In this document: positions 24,871-34,225 of the stretch, one piece after another
How the letters are laid out: each line of letters begins with the position of its first letter
How positions within the stretch are numbered: the first letter of the stretch is position 1
Origin: Fidelibacterota bacterium
GTDB lineage: Bacteria; Fidelibacterota; Marinisomatia; Marinisomatales; TCS55
Assembly (NCBI GenBank): GCA_030746535.1
Contig: JASLML010000009.1
Coordinates: 1-41,554, forward strand
Reading direction: 5' to 3'
Length of the DNA: 41,554 nucleotides
Position numbers and translations under genes: made by a program
The notes under the pieces: generated by a model
What the model was told of the DNA's origin: nothing
What the model saw: the letters and a program-made list of their open reading frames with translations, nothing else
Database searches by the model: none

Positions 24871-26673
24871 TTATCCTGCGGGGCTGAACGGCCAGAAAAC
24901 CGGAATCAGGATAGAAGCCATGATCCACAGGCCGATTGCCAGAGGAAGGCCGACGCGAATGTAATCTTTATATTTGTATCCGCCGGGACCGAATACCATC
25001 AGGTTTGTCTGGTAGCCGATGGGTGTAATGAATGATGCGGATGCCGCAAAACAGACTGCAAAAATAAACGGTCGCGGGTCAAACCCGAACTGAGCCGCTG
25101 AAGCCAGAGCGATCGGGCTCATGATGATGGCTGTTGCCGCATTGGAGGAAATCTCCGTCAAAATAATGGTAATCAGGTAAATGAGTGATAAAAGTATATA
25201 CGGCTGCCAATCCGCCTGAAACGTCATGGAAAAATCCAAGAGAGATTCGCTAATCCATCCTGCCGTACCGCTTGTTTGAATAACATGGCCAAGCGGAATA
25301 AGCGCTGCAATGAGAATGATAACATTCCACTGGATAGACTGGTAGGATTCGTTGGGTGTTATAACCCTAAATAGCAGCAGCACAACCCATCCGATTAAAG
25401 CAGCGATCATAATCGGAGCAAGCCCGAGAGCGGCGGCAGTAACCACTGCCGTTACGGCCACGATACTCATCCACCAAAACCTGCTTTTCTTCATGGTCGC
25501 TTCAATTTCCTCCAATACGATAAAGCTGTCGGAATCCGCTAATTCCTGAATTTTTTCTCTCGGTCCGTACACGAGTAGCGTATCAAATGCCTGAAGAATT
25601 ACTTTTGCAATCTTTTCACGAAGAATGGATCCTTCCCTCCTGATAGCCAATACAAAACTGCCGTATCTTCTGCGAAAGTTTGATTCGAGCAAATTAAGGC
25701 CGACCAAATCCGACTTTGCTGTTATCAGCGCTTCCACCAATACATTGTTTTCTTGCTGAAGTTCGGCCGCCGTCAGTTTTTCATCGGTGAGAAGGTTGAC
25801 CTTTTCCACCTCTTTCATCCTGAGAAAATTTTCCAGCGATCCGCGGACAAACAGAACATCGCCCGCTTCCAGAACCGTGTTCCTGATATTCAGCGTAATC
25901 ATCGATTTCTCACGTAAAATATCTATGACCGTCACATCGTAATTCCGGTTGATACCACGGCTTAAAATCGTATTCCCGACTAAAGGCGAATCCGATCCGA
26001 TTTTCATTTCGGTCAAAAATCCGCCCATGTGATAACTTTTTGTCAAACTGGAAGTCACCGTTCTGGAAGGAAGGATTTTATATCCGACTGACATCATATA
26101 GATCAATCCTGCAGCCAGCAGGATCATGCCGTATTTGGTGAATTCAAACATTCTCAGCCCCTCGTGCCCGGAAGCGGTAAGGATGGAATTCACCAGCAGA
26201 TTTGTGGATGTACCGACAAGCGTAAGCGTCCCGCCCATGATTGCCGCATAACTGAGCGGAATAAGCACCTTCGACGGACTGATCTTATACCTGTGGGCGA
26301 TCCGAATGGTAATGGGCATAAAGATGGCGACAATTGCCGTGTTGTTCACAAAAGCGGAAAGAACGGCAATGCTGAGCAAATAGGCCGACAAACCAAGCGA
26401 AAGCGATCTGCTGGCAAGCGAATTAATCCTGACTACAAGGTATTCCAGCGCTCCCGTCTTTTGCACCGCACGGCTTAGAATAAACAAGCAGGCTATTGTA
26501 ATGACCGCCGGATTTGATAATCCCGACACCGCCTCTGCCGGCGTGAGATATCCAAACAGGAACAGCACACTCAAAACAGCTAGCGCTGTTACTTCTAGAG
26601 CGAACACTTCAGTTACAAACAGAATGAACATGAGGACAATTATCCCCAGAATGAATGTGATGTCGAAGGTCAT
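24871..26673 (-). CDS. SLC13/DASS-type anion symporter with two RCK_C (TrkA-C) domains
   Basis: A 600-residue transporter. Two membrane halves flank a soluble middle part. The first carries SAFVNNTAIVAIFMPI and GTSTNLLVN; the second carries EISSNAATAIIMSPIAL and PIGYQTNLMVFGPGGY, the paired hairpin-tip motifs of divalent-anion:Na+ symporters. The middle (about 215-385) holds two RCK_C repeats, one with DVLFVRGSLENFL and one with DTLLVYGPREKIQEL. Relatives with this layout include SAC1-like sulfate transporters. Sulfate, another oxyanion or a dicarboxylate is a plausible substrate. The RCK_C domains suggest ligand-gated control. Confidence 0.85.
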   Translation of the reverse strand: MTFDITFILGIIVLMFILFVTEVFALEVTALAVLSVLFLFGYLTPAEAVSGLSNPAVITIACLFILSRAVQKTGALEYLVVRINSLASRSLSLGLSAYLLSIAVLSAFVNNTAIVAIFMPITIRIAHRYKISPSKVLIPLSYAAIMGGTLTLVGTSTNLLVNSILTASGHEGLRMFEFTKYGMILLAAGLIYMMSVGYKILPSRTVTSSLTKSYHMGGFLTEMKIGSDSPLVGNTILSRGINRNYDVTVIDILREKSMITLNIRNTVLEAGDVLFVRGSLENFLRMKEVEKVNLLTDEKLTAAELQQENNVLVEALITAKSDLVGLNLLESNFRRRYGSFVLAIRREGSILREKIAKVILQAFDTLLVYGPREKIQELADSDSFIVLEEIEATMKKSRFWWMSIVAVTAVVTAAALGLAPIMIAALIGWVVLLLFRVITPNESYQSIQWNVIILIAALIPLGHVIQTSGTAGWISESLLDFSMTFQADWQPYILLSLIYLITIILTEISSNAATAIIMSPIALASAAQFGFDPRPFIFAVCFAASASFITPIGYQTNLMVFGPGGYKYKDYIRVGLPLAIGLWIMASILIPVFWPFSPAG

Positions 26674-26704
26674 TTTTGCCTAATGCTTTTTGAAAAAGAT
26701 GATG

Positions 26705-28387
26705 CTATTCAACATCCAGCTGGTAGTCATCCAGATATTCTTTCGAGTACGGCTCCCACACACGCTCCTTCAGAAAGAGTTCAAACAGAAAGGGGTCAAT
26801 GTGTGAATCGTTCTTCATAAATCCCATGATCCTGAGCGTATCGGAAACGGTTTTGCCGTCTTTGTACGGGCGGTCCTTTGCCGTAAGCGCTTCAAACACA
26901 TCTGCCAATGCAACAATGCGCGGTTGAATAGGTAGCTCTTGACCGCTCAATCCTTTCGGATAGCCTGTGCCGTCCGGTTTTTCATGATGCGCACCAGCAT
27001 AAAGCGGAACATTTTTCAGCTTATTAGGCCACGGCAGCTTTTCGAGCATATTGATGGTATGAACCGTATGATCATTAATGATCTTCCTGTCTTCCGCAGT
27101 CAGCGTGCCTCTTGAAATGGAAAGATTGTACACTTCCTCATCCGAAAGGAACGGTTTCAATTCTTTTCCATCTTTCCATTTTCGCTTCGCAACATCCCTA
27201 ACTCGTTCCTGCTTGTCCGGCGACAAAAATTCACCGCCGACATTCACGGTATTGATGAAATCCTTATCATCGTCAATCTGCTTCAAATTGGCGCGGTGCT
27301 TTTTGCGGAGTTCCTTCACTTCGTCGGTTTTCCCTTCCTTTGCCACCTTGAGCTGCTTTTTCAGGAATTTGATCTCTTCGTCGCGCTTAATGATCTCGAA
27401 CCGCGTATTCACAAGATGGACCCTGTCCAGGATCGTTTCCAGCTTGGTAGATTTGTCCACTACATGAACCGGCGTGGCAACCTTCCCTGTATCGTGCAAC
27501 CACGCGGAAATCATGAGTTCCCGCATGGAATCCTCGTCAAAATACACATCTGCAAGCGGACCATCTTTGCATTCATTCACTGCCTTACCAATCGCTTCTG
27601 TCAACAGCGGAATCCGCTGACAGTGTCCGCCGGTATATTTAGATTTTGCATCAATGGCAGCCGCAATCATCTGGATGAATGATTCAAACAGGTCTTCCAA
27701 ATCCTTGATCAAATTTTTGTTTGTGATGGCCACCGCTGCCTGGCTCGAAAGCGCTTCCACCAAATCCTGAACTTTTTGTGAAAAGGCAATTACGTCACCC
27801 GTTTTTCTATCCTGCGCATTCAAAAGCTGCAACACGCCGATAATTTCATCCTCATGATCCCGAAGCGGCACCGTAAGAAACGATTTGGACCGGTAGCCTG
27901 TTTTTTCATCGAAGGCGCGAGTACCGGAAAAATCGAACCCTTCCGCTTCGTAGGCATCCGGAATGTTGACCGTTTCACCTGTAAGGCCGACATAAGCTGC
28001 TATCATATTGTTATTCGGTTTGCCGTCATCGAGATACAGTTTGATGGGATAAAACGGAATATCCACGCCGGATGTCCCTCCCATGTGGAAGTCCAGCGAA
28101 TCGGTCATCATAATTTTAAATGCAAGTCGGTTATCGTCCGTTTTCATATACAGAGTTCCGCCGTCTGAATTTGCGATGCGCTTTGCTTCCAACAGGATCA
28201 TTTCCAAAAGTACATCCATGTCCTTTTCCTTTGATAAGGCAAGCCCAATTTCTGTCATGTGTGAAATTTGCTCTTCCAAATCGTGGATATAAGACTGAAT
28301 GGATTTCGGCACATCCTTGATGGATTTATTTACCTCGCGCATAGAGTATGCACCAGCTTTGGGTTTAGCAGTTTTTTTCTTTGTCAT
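26705..28387 (-). CDS. GAF domain plus HD-GYP phosphodiesterase-like protein
   Basis: A 560-residue soluble protein. Residues about 40-215 form a GAF sensor (MDVLLEMILLEAKRIANSDGGTLY, then KSFLTVPLRDHEDEIIGVLQLLNA). An HD-GYP-type hydrolase follows, with HD at 298-299 (LHDTGKV) and HHEKPDGTGYP at 467-477, then LADVFEALTAKDRPY. HD-GYP enzymes break cyclic di-GMP. About 168 residues separate the HD and HHE motifs, and the interval holds a lysine/glutamate-rich, probably coiled-coil insert. ATG 28387 is chosen because AGGGGA lies 5 bases before it; the upstream in-frame start at 28468 is weaker. It diverges from the giant ligase gene across 117 bases, in which I see no convincing promoter or repeat. 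Confidence 0.88.
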   Translation of the reverse strand: MTKKKTAKPKAGAYSMREVNKSIKDVPKSIQSYIHDLEEQISHMTEIGLALSKEKDMDVLLEMILLEAKRIANSDGGTLYMKTDDNRLAFKIMMTDSLDFHMGGTSGVDIPFYPIKLYLDDGKPNNNMIAAYVGLTGETVNIPDAYEAEGFDFSGTRAFDEKTGYRSKSFLTVPLRDHEDEIIGVLQLLNAQDRKTGDVIAFSQKVQDLVEALSSQAAVAITNKNLIKDLEDLFESFIQMIAAAIDAKSKYTGGHCQRIPLLTEAIGKAVNECKDGPLADVYFDEDSMRELMISAWLHDTGKVATPVHVVDKSTKLETILDRVHLVNTRFEIIKRDEEIKFLKKQLKVAKEGKTDEVKELRKKHRANLKQIDDDKDFINTVNVGGEFLSPDKQERVRDVAKRKWKDGKELKPFLSDEEVYNLSISRGTLTAEDRKIINDHTVHTINMLEKLPWPNKLKNVPLYAGAHHEKPDGTGYPKGLSGQELPIQPRIVALADVFEALTAKDRPYKDGKTVSDTLRIMGFMKNDSHIDPFLFELFLKERVWEPYSKEYLDDYQLDVE

Positions 28388-28504
28388 AATTTTCCCCTGA
28401 AGGTTTACTGAATAGAAACTTACTGCACACTGTTCCAAAGGACAAATAGTAACTACCATCAATTCCATTCACAATCACATTCGCTTTTATTCTAAATTCC
28501 TTTC

Positions 28505-31500
28505 GTGAAGCTGACACCGGAAACACTTCCAGACTTTGTAAACACCATGGGCACAGAATCCAACTCAGCGGATGCACTCCTCGCTGCCGCACAATCGCTC
28601 TCGGAGGAAGCCTTCGGGAAACAGGATATGCATTCTTTTTTGAGTACTGCCGGCAGCGAATCTGTACAAAAATCCATCGCGGAAAGCGGAAACATTGACG
28701 CTTGGCTTCGGGAAATTTTCGGCCTCACAGAATCATCGAGATATCACATGGGGCACGTGATCGAAGCAAGGGCGCACAGCTTTGGTTCAAAACCCGTATT
28801 TCAAATTATTCAGCCGGATGAAATAGTAAAAATTTCCTACAGCCAATTGTGGAAGTACATAAAGCGCACCGGCCTAGGACTTCTGGCGCTAACGGAAGGT
28901 AAGGAACCTGTGATTGGGATTCTAACGCCGAACACGTTCAAAGGCGCGCTTGTGGATCTTGCATGTCTTTCGTTCGGTTTTTTGGTGGTGCCGCTTCCGC
29001 TGAATTCCACGTCTGAGGATTTGAGCTATATCATTGACCACAGTGGCATTACACACATTTTTTCCGGCGGACAACGAGCGGCGGGGCTTCTCTCCGCAGC
29101 CGTGCTTCCCGCATCAGATATTCAGGTTATTCAGCTCAGGGCGAAGGACCTTTCCAGCCCGTCTCATATTAGCTGGGATGATTTCCTCGCTGCCGGCGCT
29201 GCGATGGATGAATCGGATTTGTTGAAACGCAGGGATAGTATGGATATGAACGGGCTTGCAACGGTGATGTACACTTCCGGAACCACAGCGCATCCGAAAG
29301 GAATTGTCTTTACGCCAATGAACCTTGTGTCCAAACGATTTGCGAGAGCATTAGCGCTTCCCGGCATCGGCTCCGATGATATTTTCCTTTCTTTCCTTCC
29401 GCTGTATCATACTTTTGGCCGCTACCTGGAAATGCTCGGCAGTATTTTCCTCGGTGCAACCTATACCTTCGCGCGTTCGCCGCAGTTCCGCAGCCTGCTG
29501 GCCGATTTCAAGATCATTCGCCCAACGGTCTTTATCAGCGTTCCAAAACGATGGAGCCAAATCCATGAGCAGTGCAGCGGATCATCCTTGGACAACATAA
29601 CAGGCGGCAGGCTGAAATGGGGACTTTCCGCAGCAGGGTACCTCGAGCCGGAAGTATTCCGATTTTTCCAGAAAAACGGCGTCAGCCTCATGAGCGGCTA
29701 CGGCATGACAGAAGCCACAGGCGGAATTACGATGACACCATCGGATGATTACAGGCCGGATTCAGTCGGTAAGGCGCTGCCCGGCGTGGAAGCGGCGCTT
29801 GCTGAAGACGGTGAACTCATGATTCGCGGACCCTACGTATCACCGGGATATTTAGGTGATAATCGCACGCTCATTATTCGCGAATCAGCTTGGTTCCATA
29901 CAGGGGATATATTTGAGGAATCAGATGGACATTTCACCATTGTTGACCGCAAGAAAGAGATTTATAAAAATAGCCGCGGACAAACCATTGCACCGCAAAA
30001 GATCGAAAATCTCTTCAAAGATTTTGAATCCATTCAGTCCGTGTTTCTTGTCGGGGACGGAATGGAATACAACTGCATTCTCATTTATCCGAACCAAAAT
30101 ACAGAGGAATGGAACACTAACGAAAGCCCGGAAGCGTTCCGGGATCATTTTTCGACAATTGTCAGCTCGGTGAACAGTTTTCTTCCGCCGCACGAACGCC
30201 TCGTCAATTTTGCTGTTATTTCGAGGCCGTTCAGTTCCGAGCATGGCGAACTCACCAAAAAAGGCACGTACAAACGAAAAGCAATCATGAAGAATTTTGC
30301 TTCTGTTATTGAACCCATGTACGAGCGTTCTTCTGTCAGTTTTATTCATGACGGAATCGAACTGAAACTTCCCAATTGGATTCTTCGGGAAAAAGGAATT
30401 TTGTCTTCTGACATTACTTGGGACGGTTCGGACCTTGCGGTTAAAGGCAAACGGGTAATACCGCTTTCTCGCAATGAAGAAGGATTGCAGATTGGCGATT
30501 TTACGTACGTCCTCCCTAAACCGGTGCTCGATCTGGAATCCTTTTTACGGTCGCCCGAACTCTGGCTCGGGAATACAGGATTTGTGGAGTTTATGGGAAC
30601 GGTTCCCTTCCGCCTTACCGAATTCAGCCCGTCCACTGATATTGGACTTGCAGACACATTCGTTTCCCTTCCCAAGCAATCAGCCGGTGAATCAGTGCCT
30701 TTTCCTGATAAAGAAGGAAAAATCAAGGATTACCTCGCATTCCTTCATTCAAAAGCGATGGTGCTTCGCGGACAATCCTCCGTGCAGATAAAGTCAGCAG
30801 TAGCAAATTTCAGGACGATGACCGAACAGCCCGGCAGCATCTGGAACCAGATTATTCCTTCGCTCCTCTTCCGGCTTAATGCGCATCCGAAAGTGTCTTT
30901 CCGGAGCGCAATGCTTGATCTTGCCATTGGATTTACAAGTCCGAAAGCATTTGCGGAAATTTCCATGAATACATATGCATTTGCACATGCTGAGAATAAA
31001 AAAGACGCCGTTGTATTTGATGCTTTACGAATGGATGTTGACCATATCCGCGCTTTTCTGGAATTGATTCAGGATTACAAGACGCACCCCGAAACATGCA
31101 AAGGATTCGCAGCGGAATGGGTCAAAACCATTTTTTCTCTTATTGCAGATTTCGGATCACACCGGCCGGACCTTTTCCTATACTTTCGATCGGAACTTAG
31201 CAGCTGGAATCAAACCTTTCTTCCTGCAGGAATCCGGGACAGTTCCGGTATTGCACTGCGAAAACTCGAAAAAAGCTTCTTAAATACATTACCGAAAAAC
31301 CCCGGTAAATTTACCGATCGGCATTCCGGTGAAGCACTTGACTGGGCCGAAATACTTTCTTTTGATGCGGGGATTGGTCCATCAGCCCAATCTTCCATCG
31401 CAGAAGCATTGGAAAAATCACCAATGATTCAGGAAGCTGCGGTGCTTTCAAACCGCGACCCTGTTCCGATGGAAAGTATCCCCAAGGACGGAATTTGGGT

Positions 31501-33073
31501 GAGCGAATACGAGCCGGCATCTTTTGGCAAGGGTTTCAGAATTCTCATCCGTCCGGAAAAAGATGCTCCGTTCAATTTTATTATCCACCGTTTTGACTCT
31601 TCCGAAGAAGACGAAATAAAAAATCATGTCCACGCCATGGCACTCTCAGGCTCGACGCTGAATAAGAATGCCTGCGGAAGGCTCCTGTTTGGATATTATC
31701 CGAAATTCTTAATGTACACGGAGGCATTTTCCAGCCAGCCGACCGTGCAAGACTTACTCTTACGGCACAGAGAGGACATTGCCGCTAAAACAGCGGTAGA
31801 CCGGTGGCAGATGCGATGGTTTCATTACATTTGGACTGGCGCACAGCTTTCGCTGGAAATATGGAGGCGGTCGGGCTGCAGGCTGGCACTTCCGAATCCA
31901 AAACCGGAACAATTCATTATTCCTGAGCATGATTACTCCGATGGAGGATATATTGAAACAATGGCATCTCTGACCGAAACAAATTCTCTTTTTGCACTCG
32001 TGCACAGTTATACAGAAAATTTTATCGGGAATACTGAGAAAGAATTTGAAGGGTTGAGCATGATGGCGGACTGGGAAGTTATACTAACGGTTGTGCTGGA
32101 AGTGTTCGGAGTTGAGCGCGGCCTTGAAATGCTGAGAACGCTGAAGAATGATCTTCCGTCTGAAGCGGACGGCGGACTTTCACGACCTATCATTTCAGAT
32201 TTTATTGATGAAGTGGAAACGAGCGGTATATTACCGAAGAAATTTGTGTTCGCCACGATGCGGTACGAACGCTGGATTCATCTGAATCCCGACGCTTCCG
32301 CCGAGGCGAAAAGCGAAATCATCCTGGAACTTTACCGCGACTATCGCCTTGCCGACCTATTGCAGGAAGATCCAAGCATTCGGCTTCGGTTCTTCCTGAT
32401 GACGTGTTTTAAGGACAGCCATGAAAATTTGAAAATCCAGCTTGAGCGACTGGCGCAGGAAACACGCAAACACCATATCTCCGAATCTGATCTGACTGAA
32501 AGCCTTCAAAAAATTTACAAAACCGGGACGGCGAAAAAGGAAGATCAATTTTTCCTGACGAGGCTGGTGTTTGAGCACGTTGGTTCCGGGGACTTTGCTG
32601 AGCTGGTTTCGCAGGAAGGCAAAACTTCCGGGAGGCTGGATCTTAAAGTTCTCATCAATGATAACGAAGGTGTTCAGTATGCCGTGCGTCCTCCCGTCCG
32701 CCCCAAAGAAATTGCCCGTTTCAATGCGTATCTTAAGGAATCTGATATTTTTGTACCGTTCAAACAGGATCATGAATTTGTTCTATTGCTTACGATGGAT
32801 GACAAACTTGCAGGAGGCGTATTTTGGCGTCCGGTAACGCAAGATATCGCACACTTGGAAAAAGTTGTTATCGCCCCGGAATTCCGCGGAAAAGGCCTCA
32901 GCATCCGCCTGATCGATGAACTTGTTTTCCGCCTGCACAGCAGGTTCTTCTCACATCTGACCGTCGGCTTTATGCATTCTGATCTTTTTTACAAAATCGG
33001 ATTCACCATAGACAGCCGGTTTGGCGGTTTGGTGCTTCCCATCAAAGAAAAGGTGGATATACGGGCTGGTTAA
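28505..33073 (+). CDS. Giant fusion: AMP-forming acyl ligase, long unrecognised middle, C-terminal GNAT acetyltransferase
   Basis: A 1522-residue cytoplasmic protein. Residues about 80-610 are an acyl-adenylate ligase: YTSGTTAHPKG at 256-266, LPLYHTFGRYLEML, GYGMTEATGG, HTGDIFEESDGHFTIVDRKKE (Asp481) and SRGQTIAPQKIE, close to the long-chain acyl-CoA synthetase type. Residues about 1385-1515 are a GNAT fold, with KVVIAPEFRGKGLSIRL carrying the acetyl-CoA loop RGKG at 1461-1464. The 780 residues between them are mostly helical-looking, carry no motif I know and have no membrane segment. The start is GTG 28505 without a visible ribosome binding site; ATG 28547 is the next choice. The stop shares TTAA with the stop of the O-methyltransferase on the other strand. 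Linking acyl activation to acyl or acetyl transfer is plausible; the product is unknown. Confidence 0.8.
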   Translation: MKLTPETLPDFVNTMGTESNSADALLAAAQSLSEEAFGKQDMHSFLSTAGSESVQKSIAESGNIDAWLREIFGLTESSRYHMGHVIEARAHSFGSKPVFQIIQPDEIVKISYSQLWKYIKRTGLGLLALTEGKEPVIGILTPNTFKGALVDLACLSFGFLVVPLPLNSTSEDLSYIIDHSGITHIFSGGQRAAGLLSAAVLPASDIQVIQLRAKDLSSPSHISWDDFLAAGAAMDESDLLKRRDSMDMNGLATVMYTSGTTAHPKGIVFTPMNLVSKRFARALALPGIGSDDIFLSFLPLYHTFGRYLEMLGSIFLGATYTFARSPQFRSLLADFKIIRPTVFISVPKRWSQIHEQCSGSSLDNITGGRLKWGLSAAGYLEPEVFRFFQKNGVSLMSGYGMTEATGGITMTPSDDYRPDSVGKALPGVEAALAEDGELMIRGPYVSPGYLGDNRTLIIRESAWFHTGDIFEESDGHFTIVDRKKEIYKNSRGQTIAPQKIENLFKDFESIQSVFLVGDGMEYNCILIYPNQNTEEWNTNESPEAFRDHFSTIVSSVNSFLPPHERLVNFAVISRPFSSEHGELTKKGTYKRKAIMKNFASVIEPMYERSSVSFIHDGIELKLPNWILREKGILSSDITWDGSDLAVKGKRVIPLSRNEEGLQIGDFTYVLPKPVLDLESFLRSPELWLGNTGFVEFMGTVPFRLTEFSPSTDIGLADTFVSLPKQSAGESVPFPDKEGKIKDYLAFLHSKAMVLRGQSSVQIKSAVANFRTMTEQPGSIWNQIIPSLLFRLNAHPKVSFRSAMLDLAIGFTSPKAFAEISMNTYAFAHAENKKDAVVFDALRMDVDHIRAFLELIQDYKTHPETCKGFAAEWVKTIFSLIADFGSHRPDLFLYFRSELSSWNQTFLPAGIRDSSGIALRKLEKSFLNTLPKNPGKFTDRHSGEALDWAEILSFDAGIGPSAQSSIAEALEKSPMIQEAAVLSNRDPVPMESIPKDGIWVSEYEPASFGKGFRILIRPEKDAPFNFIIHRFDSSEEDEIKNHVHAMALSGSTLNKNACGRLLFGYYPKFLMYTEAFSSQPTVQDLLLRHREDIAAKTAVDRWQMRWFHYIWTGAQLSLEIWRRSGCRLALPNPKPEQFIIPEHDYSDGGYIETMASLTETNSLFALVHSYTENFIGNTEKEFEGLSMMADWEVILTVVLEVFGVERGLEMLRTLKNDLPSEADGGLSRPIISDFIDEVETSGILPKKFVFATMRYERWIHLNPDASAEAKSEIILELYRDYRLADLLQEDPSIRLRFFLMTCFKDSHENLKIQLERLAQETRKHHISESDLTESLQKIYKTGTAKKEDQFFLTRLVFEHVGSGDFAELVSQEGKTSGRLDLKVLINDNEGVQYAVRPPVRPKEIARFNAYLKESDIFVPFKQDHEFVLLLTMDDKLAGGVFWRPVTQDIAHLEKVVIAPEFRGKGLSIRLIDELVFRLHSRFFSHLTVGFMHSDLFYKIGFTIDSRFGGLVLPIKEKVDIRAG

Positions 33074-33696
33074 ATTTTCTGGGCGATCATCAAGCCGTCT
33101 CTTAGCGGCAGCAGTTGGTTGATCACTCTATCATCGGCTTGAATCATGGCATTAGTTTCAGCAAGAGCTATTGAATCTTCATCACTGGGATTCAACACAT
33201 CACCGGACCACAGCATATTATCAAGAACAATGACACCGCCCTTTCGCAATAATTCGAATGACCGTTTATAATAGTTCAGGTAATTTGGTTTGTCGGCATC
33301 AATAAACACCAAATCAACGGTATCATGAATCTCGGATAATGATTCTAGAGCCGGCCCGATGATAAAATCTATCCGGTTTCCATAGGGCGCTTCAGCGATA
33401 AAAGCTTTCGCCAGGCCCCTCTCTTCAATATCAAATGTTTTCACCTTGCCGTCTTCTCTAAGCGCTTCCGCCAATTTTAATGCAGAGTAGCCAGTAAATG
33501 TGCCGATGTCCAAAACAAGCTTTGGCTGAATAACCCGAACCAGCAATTGAAGAAAATTGCCAACCATCGGCCCGGACAGCATCTTCGGAACTTCTTCCTT
33601 TTGGTAGGTTTCATCAGACAGTCTTTGGAAAAAATCCGATTCAGATGCCGAATGCGCGAGGCAGTATTCTTCGATATCCTTTGGGATAAAATCCAT
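33070..33696 (-). CDS. Caffeoyl-CoA-type O-methyltransferase (COG4122)
   Basis: A 208-residue SAM-dependent methyltransferase. SAM loop VLDIGTFTGYSALKLA, acidic segment VKTFDIEERG, then DLVFIDADKPNYLNYY and GGVIVLDNMLWSGDV, the metal-dependent catechol-type O-methyltransferase layout with its Asp/Asn ligands. Bacterial members act on catechols, phenolics or other small acceptors; the substrate here is unknown. It starts one base after the DUF420 stop, so it is the last gene of the oxidase transcript. Confidence 0.87.
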   Translation of the reverse strand: MDFIPKDIEEYCLAHSASESDFFQRLSDETYQKEEVPKMLSGPMVGNFLQLLVRVIQPKLVLDIGTFTGYSALKLAEALREDGKVKTFDIEERGLAKAFIAEAPYGNRIDFIIGPALESLSEIHDTVDLVFIDADKPNYLNYYKRSFELLRKGGVIVLDNMLWSGDVLNPSDEDSIALAETNAMIQADDRVINQLLPLRDGLMIAQKI

Positions 33697-33697
33697 A

Positions 33698-34225
33698 TCA
33701 GAGGTAAAGCATGCCGTAGATCAATACACCCGTAACGGATACGTAGAGCCAAAGCGGAAGAGTAACTTTTGCAATTTTCCGGTGCTTTGGAAGCTGGGAC
33801 GCCCATCCGCGGTAAAGGGTGATCAGCGCAAGGGGAACAATGACTGCGGCTAAAATGATATGTGAAATGAGAATGAAATAATACATTTCCGGGAATCCGC
33901 CTTCGTACGGTTTCGGCCCGCTTTTGAACCAATGGTAAATAACGTAAGTGGCCAAGAATGCAAAAGAAAATCCAAATGCACTCAGCATCACCTTTTTGTG
34001 CAATTCCCGTTTCTTTTGTTTAATCAGAATCCATCCTGCAATCAGCAGCATAGTGGTAATGGAATTCAGCAAAGCATTCACTTTCGGAAGACCTGAAACA
34101 TCCAGTATTCCTTCCATACCTTCCGGTCGTGGACCAAGAATCAGAAAGGCAACCGCCAAAACAATCACTGCCGAAATGATGTAAATAATCCGGAGCCAAA
34201 AAGCATCTGTTTCAGGCGATTTCAT
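33698..34225 (-). CDS. DUF420 membrane protein (YozB/CtaM-like oxidase assembly factor)
   Basis: A 175-residue protein with about 5 hydrophobic segments. LPKVNALLNSITTMLLIAGW, the KKRELHKKVMLSAFGFSF loop and YVIYHW are typical of DUF420, as is the C-terminal HRKIAKVTLPLWLYVSVTGV. Gram-positive DUF420 proteins such as CtaM are needed for heme A oxidase function. Its ATG overlaps the SCO stop by 4 bases, and all upstream genes belong to the oxidase set, which supports an assembly role. Confidence 0.85.
   Translation of the reverse strand: MKSPETDAFWLRIIYIISAVIVLAVAFLILGPRPEGMEGILDVSGLPKVNALLNSITTMLLIAGWILIKQKKRELHKKVMLSAFGFSFAFLATYVIYHWFKSGPKPYEGGFPEMYYFILISHIILAAVIVPLALITLYRGWASQLPKHRKIAKVTLPLWLYVSVTGVLIYGMLYL

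Noticed and set aside
28388-28504. Possible divergent promoters between the HD-GYP and giant ligase genes
   Set aside because: Some hexamers resemble -35 or -10 boxes, but none pair at proper spacing on either strand.
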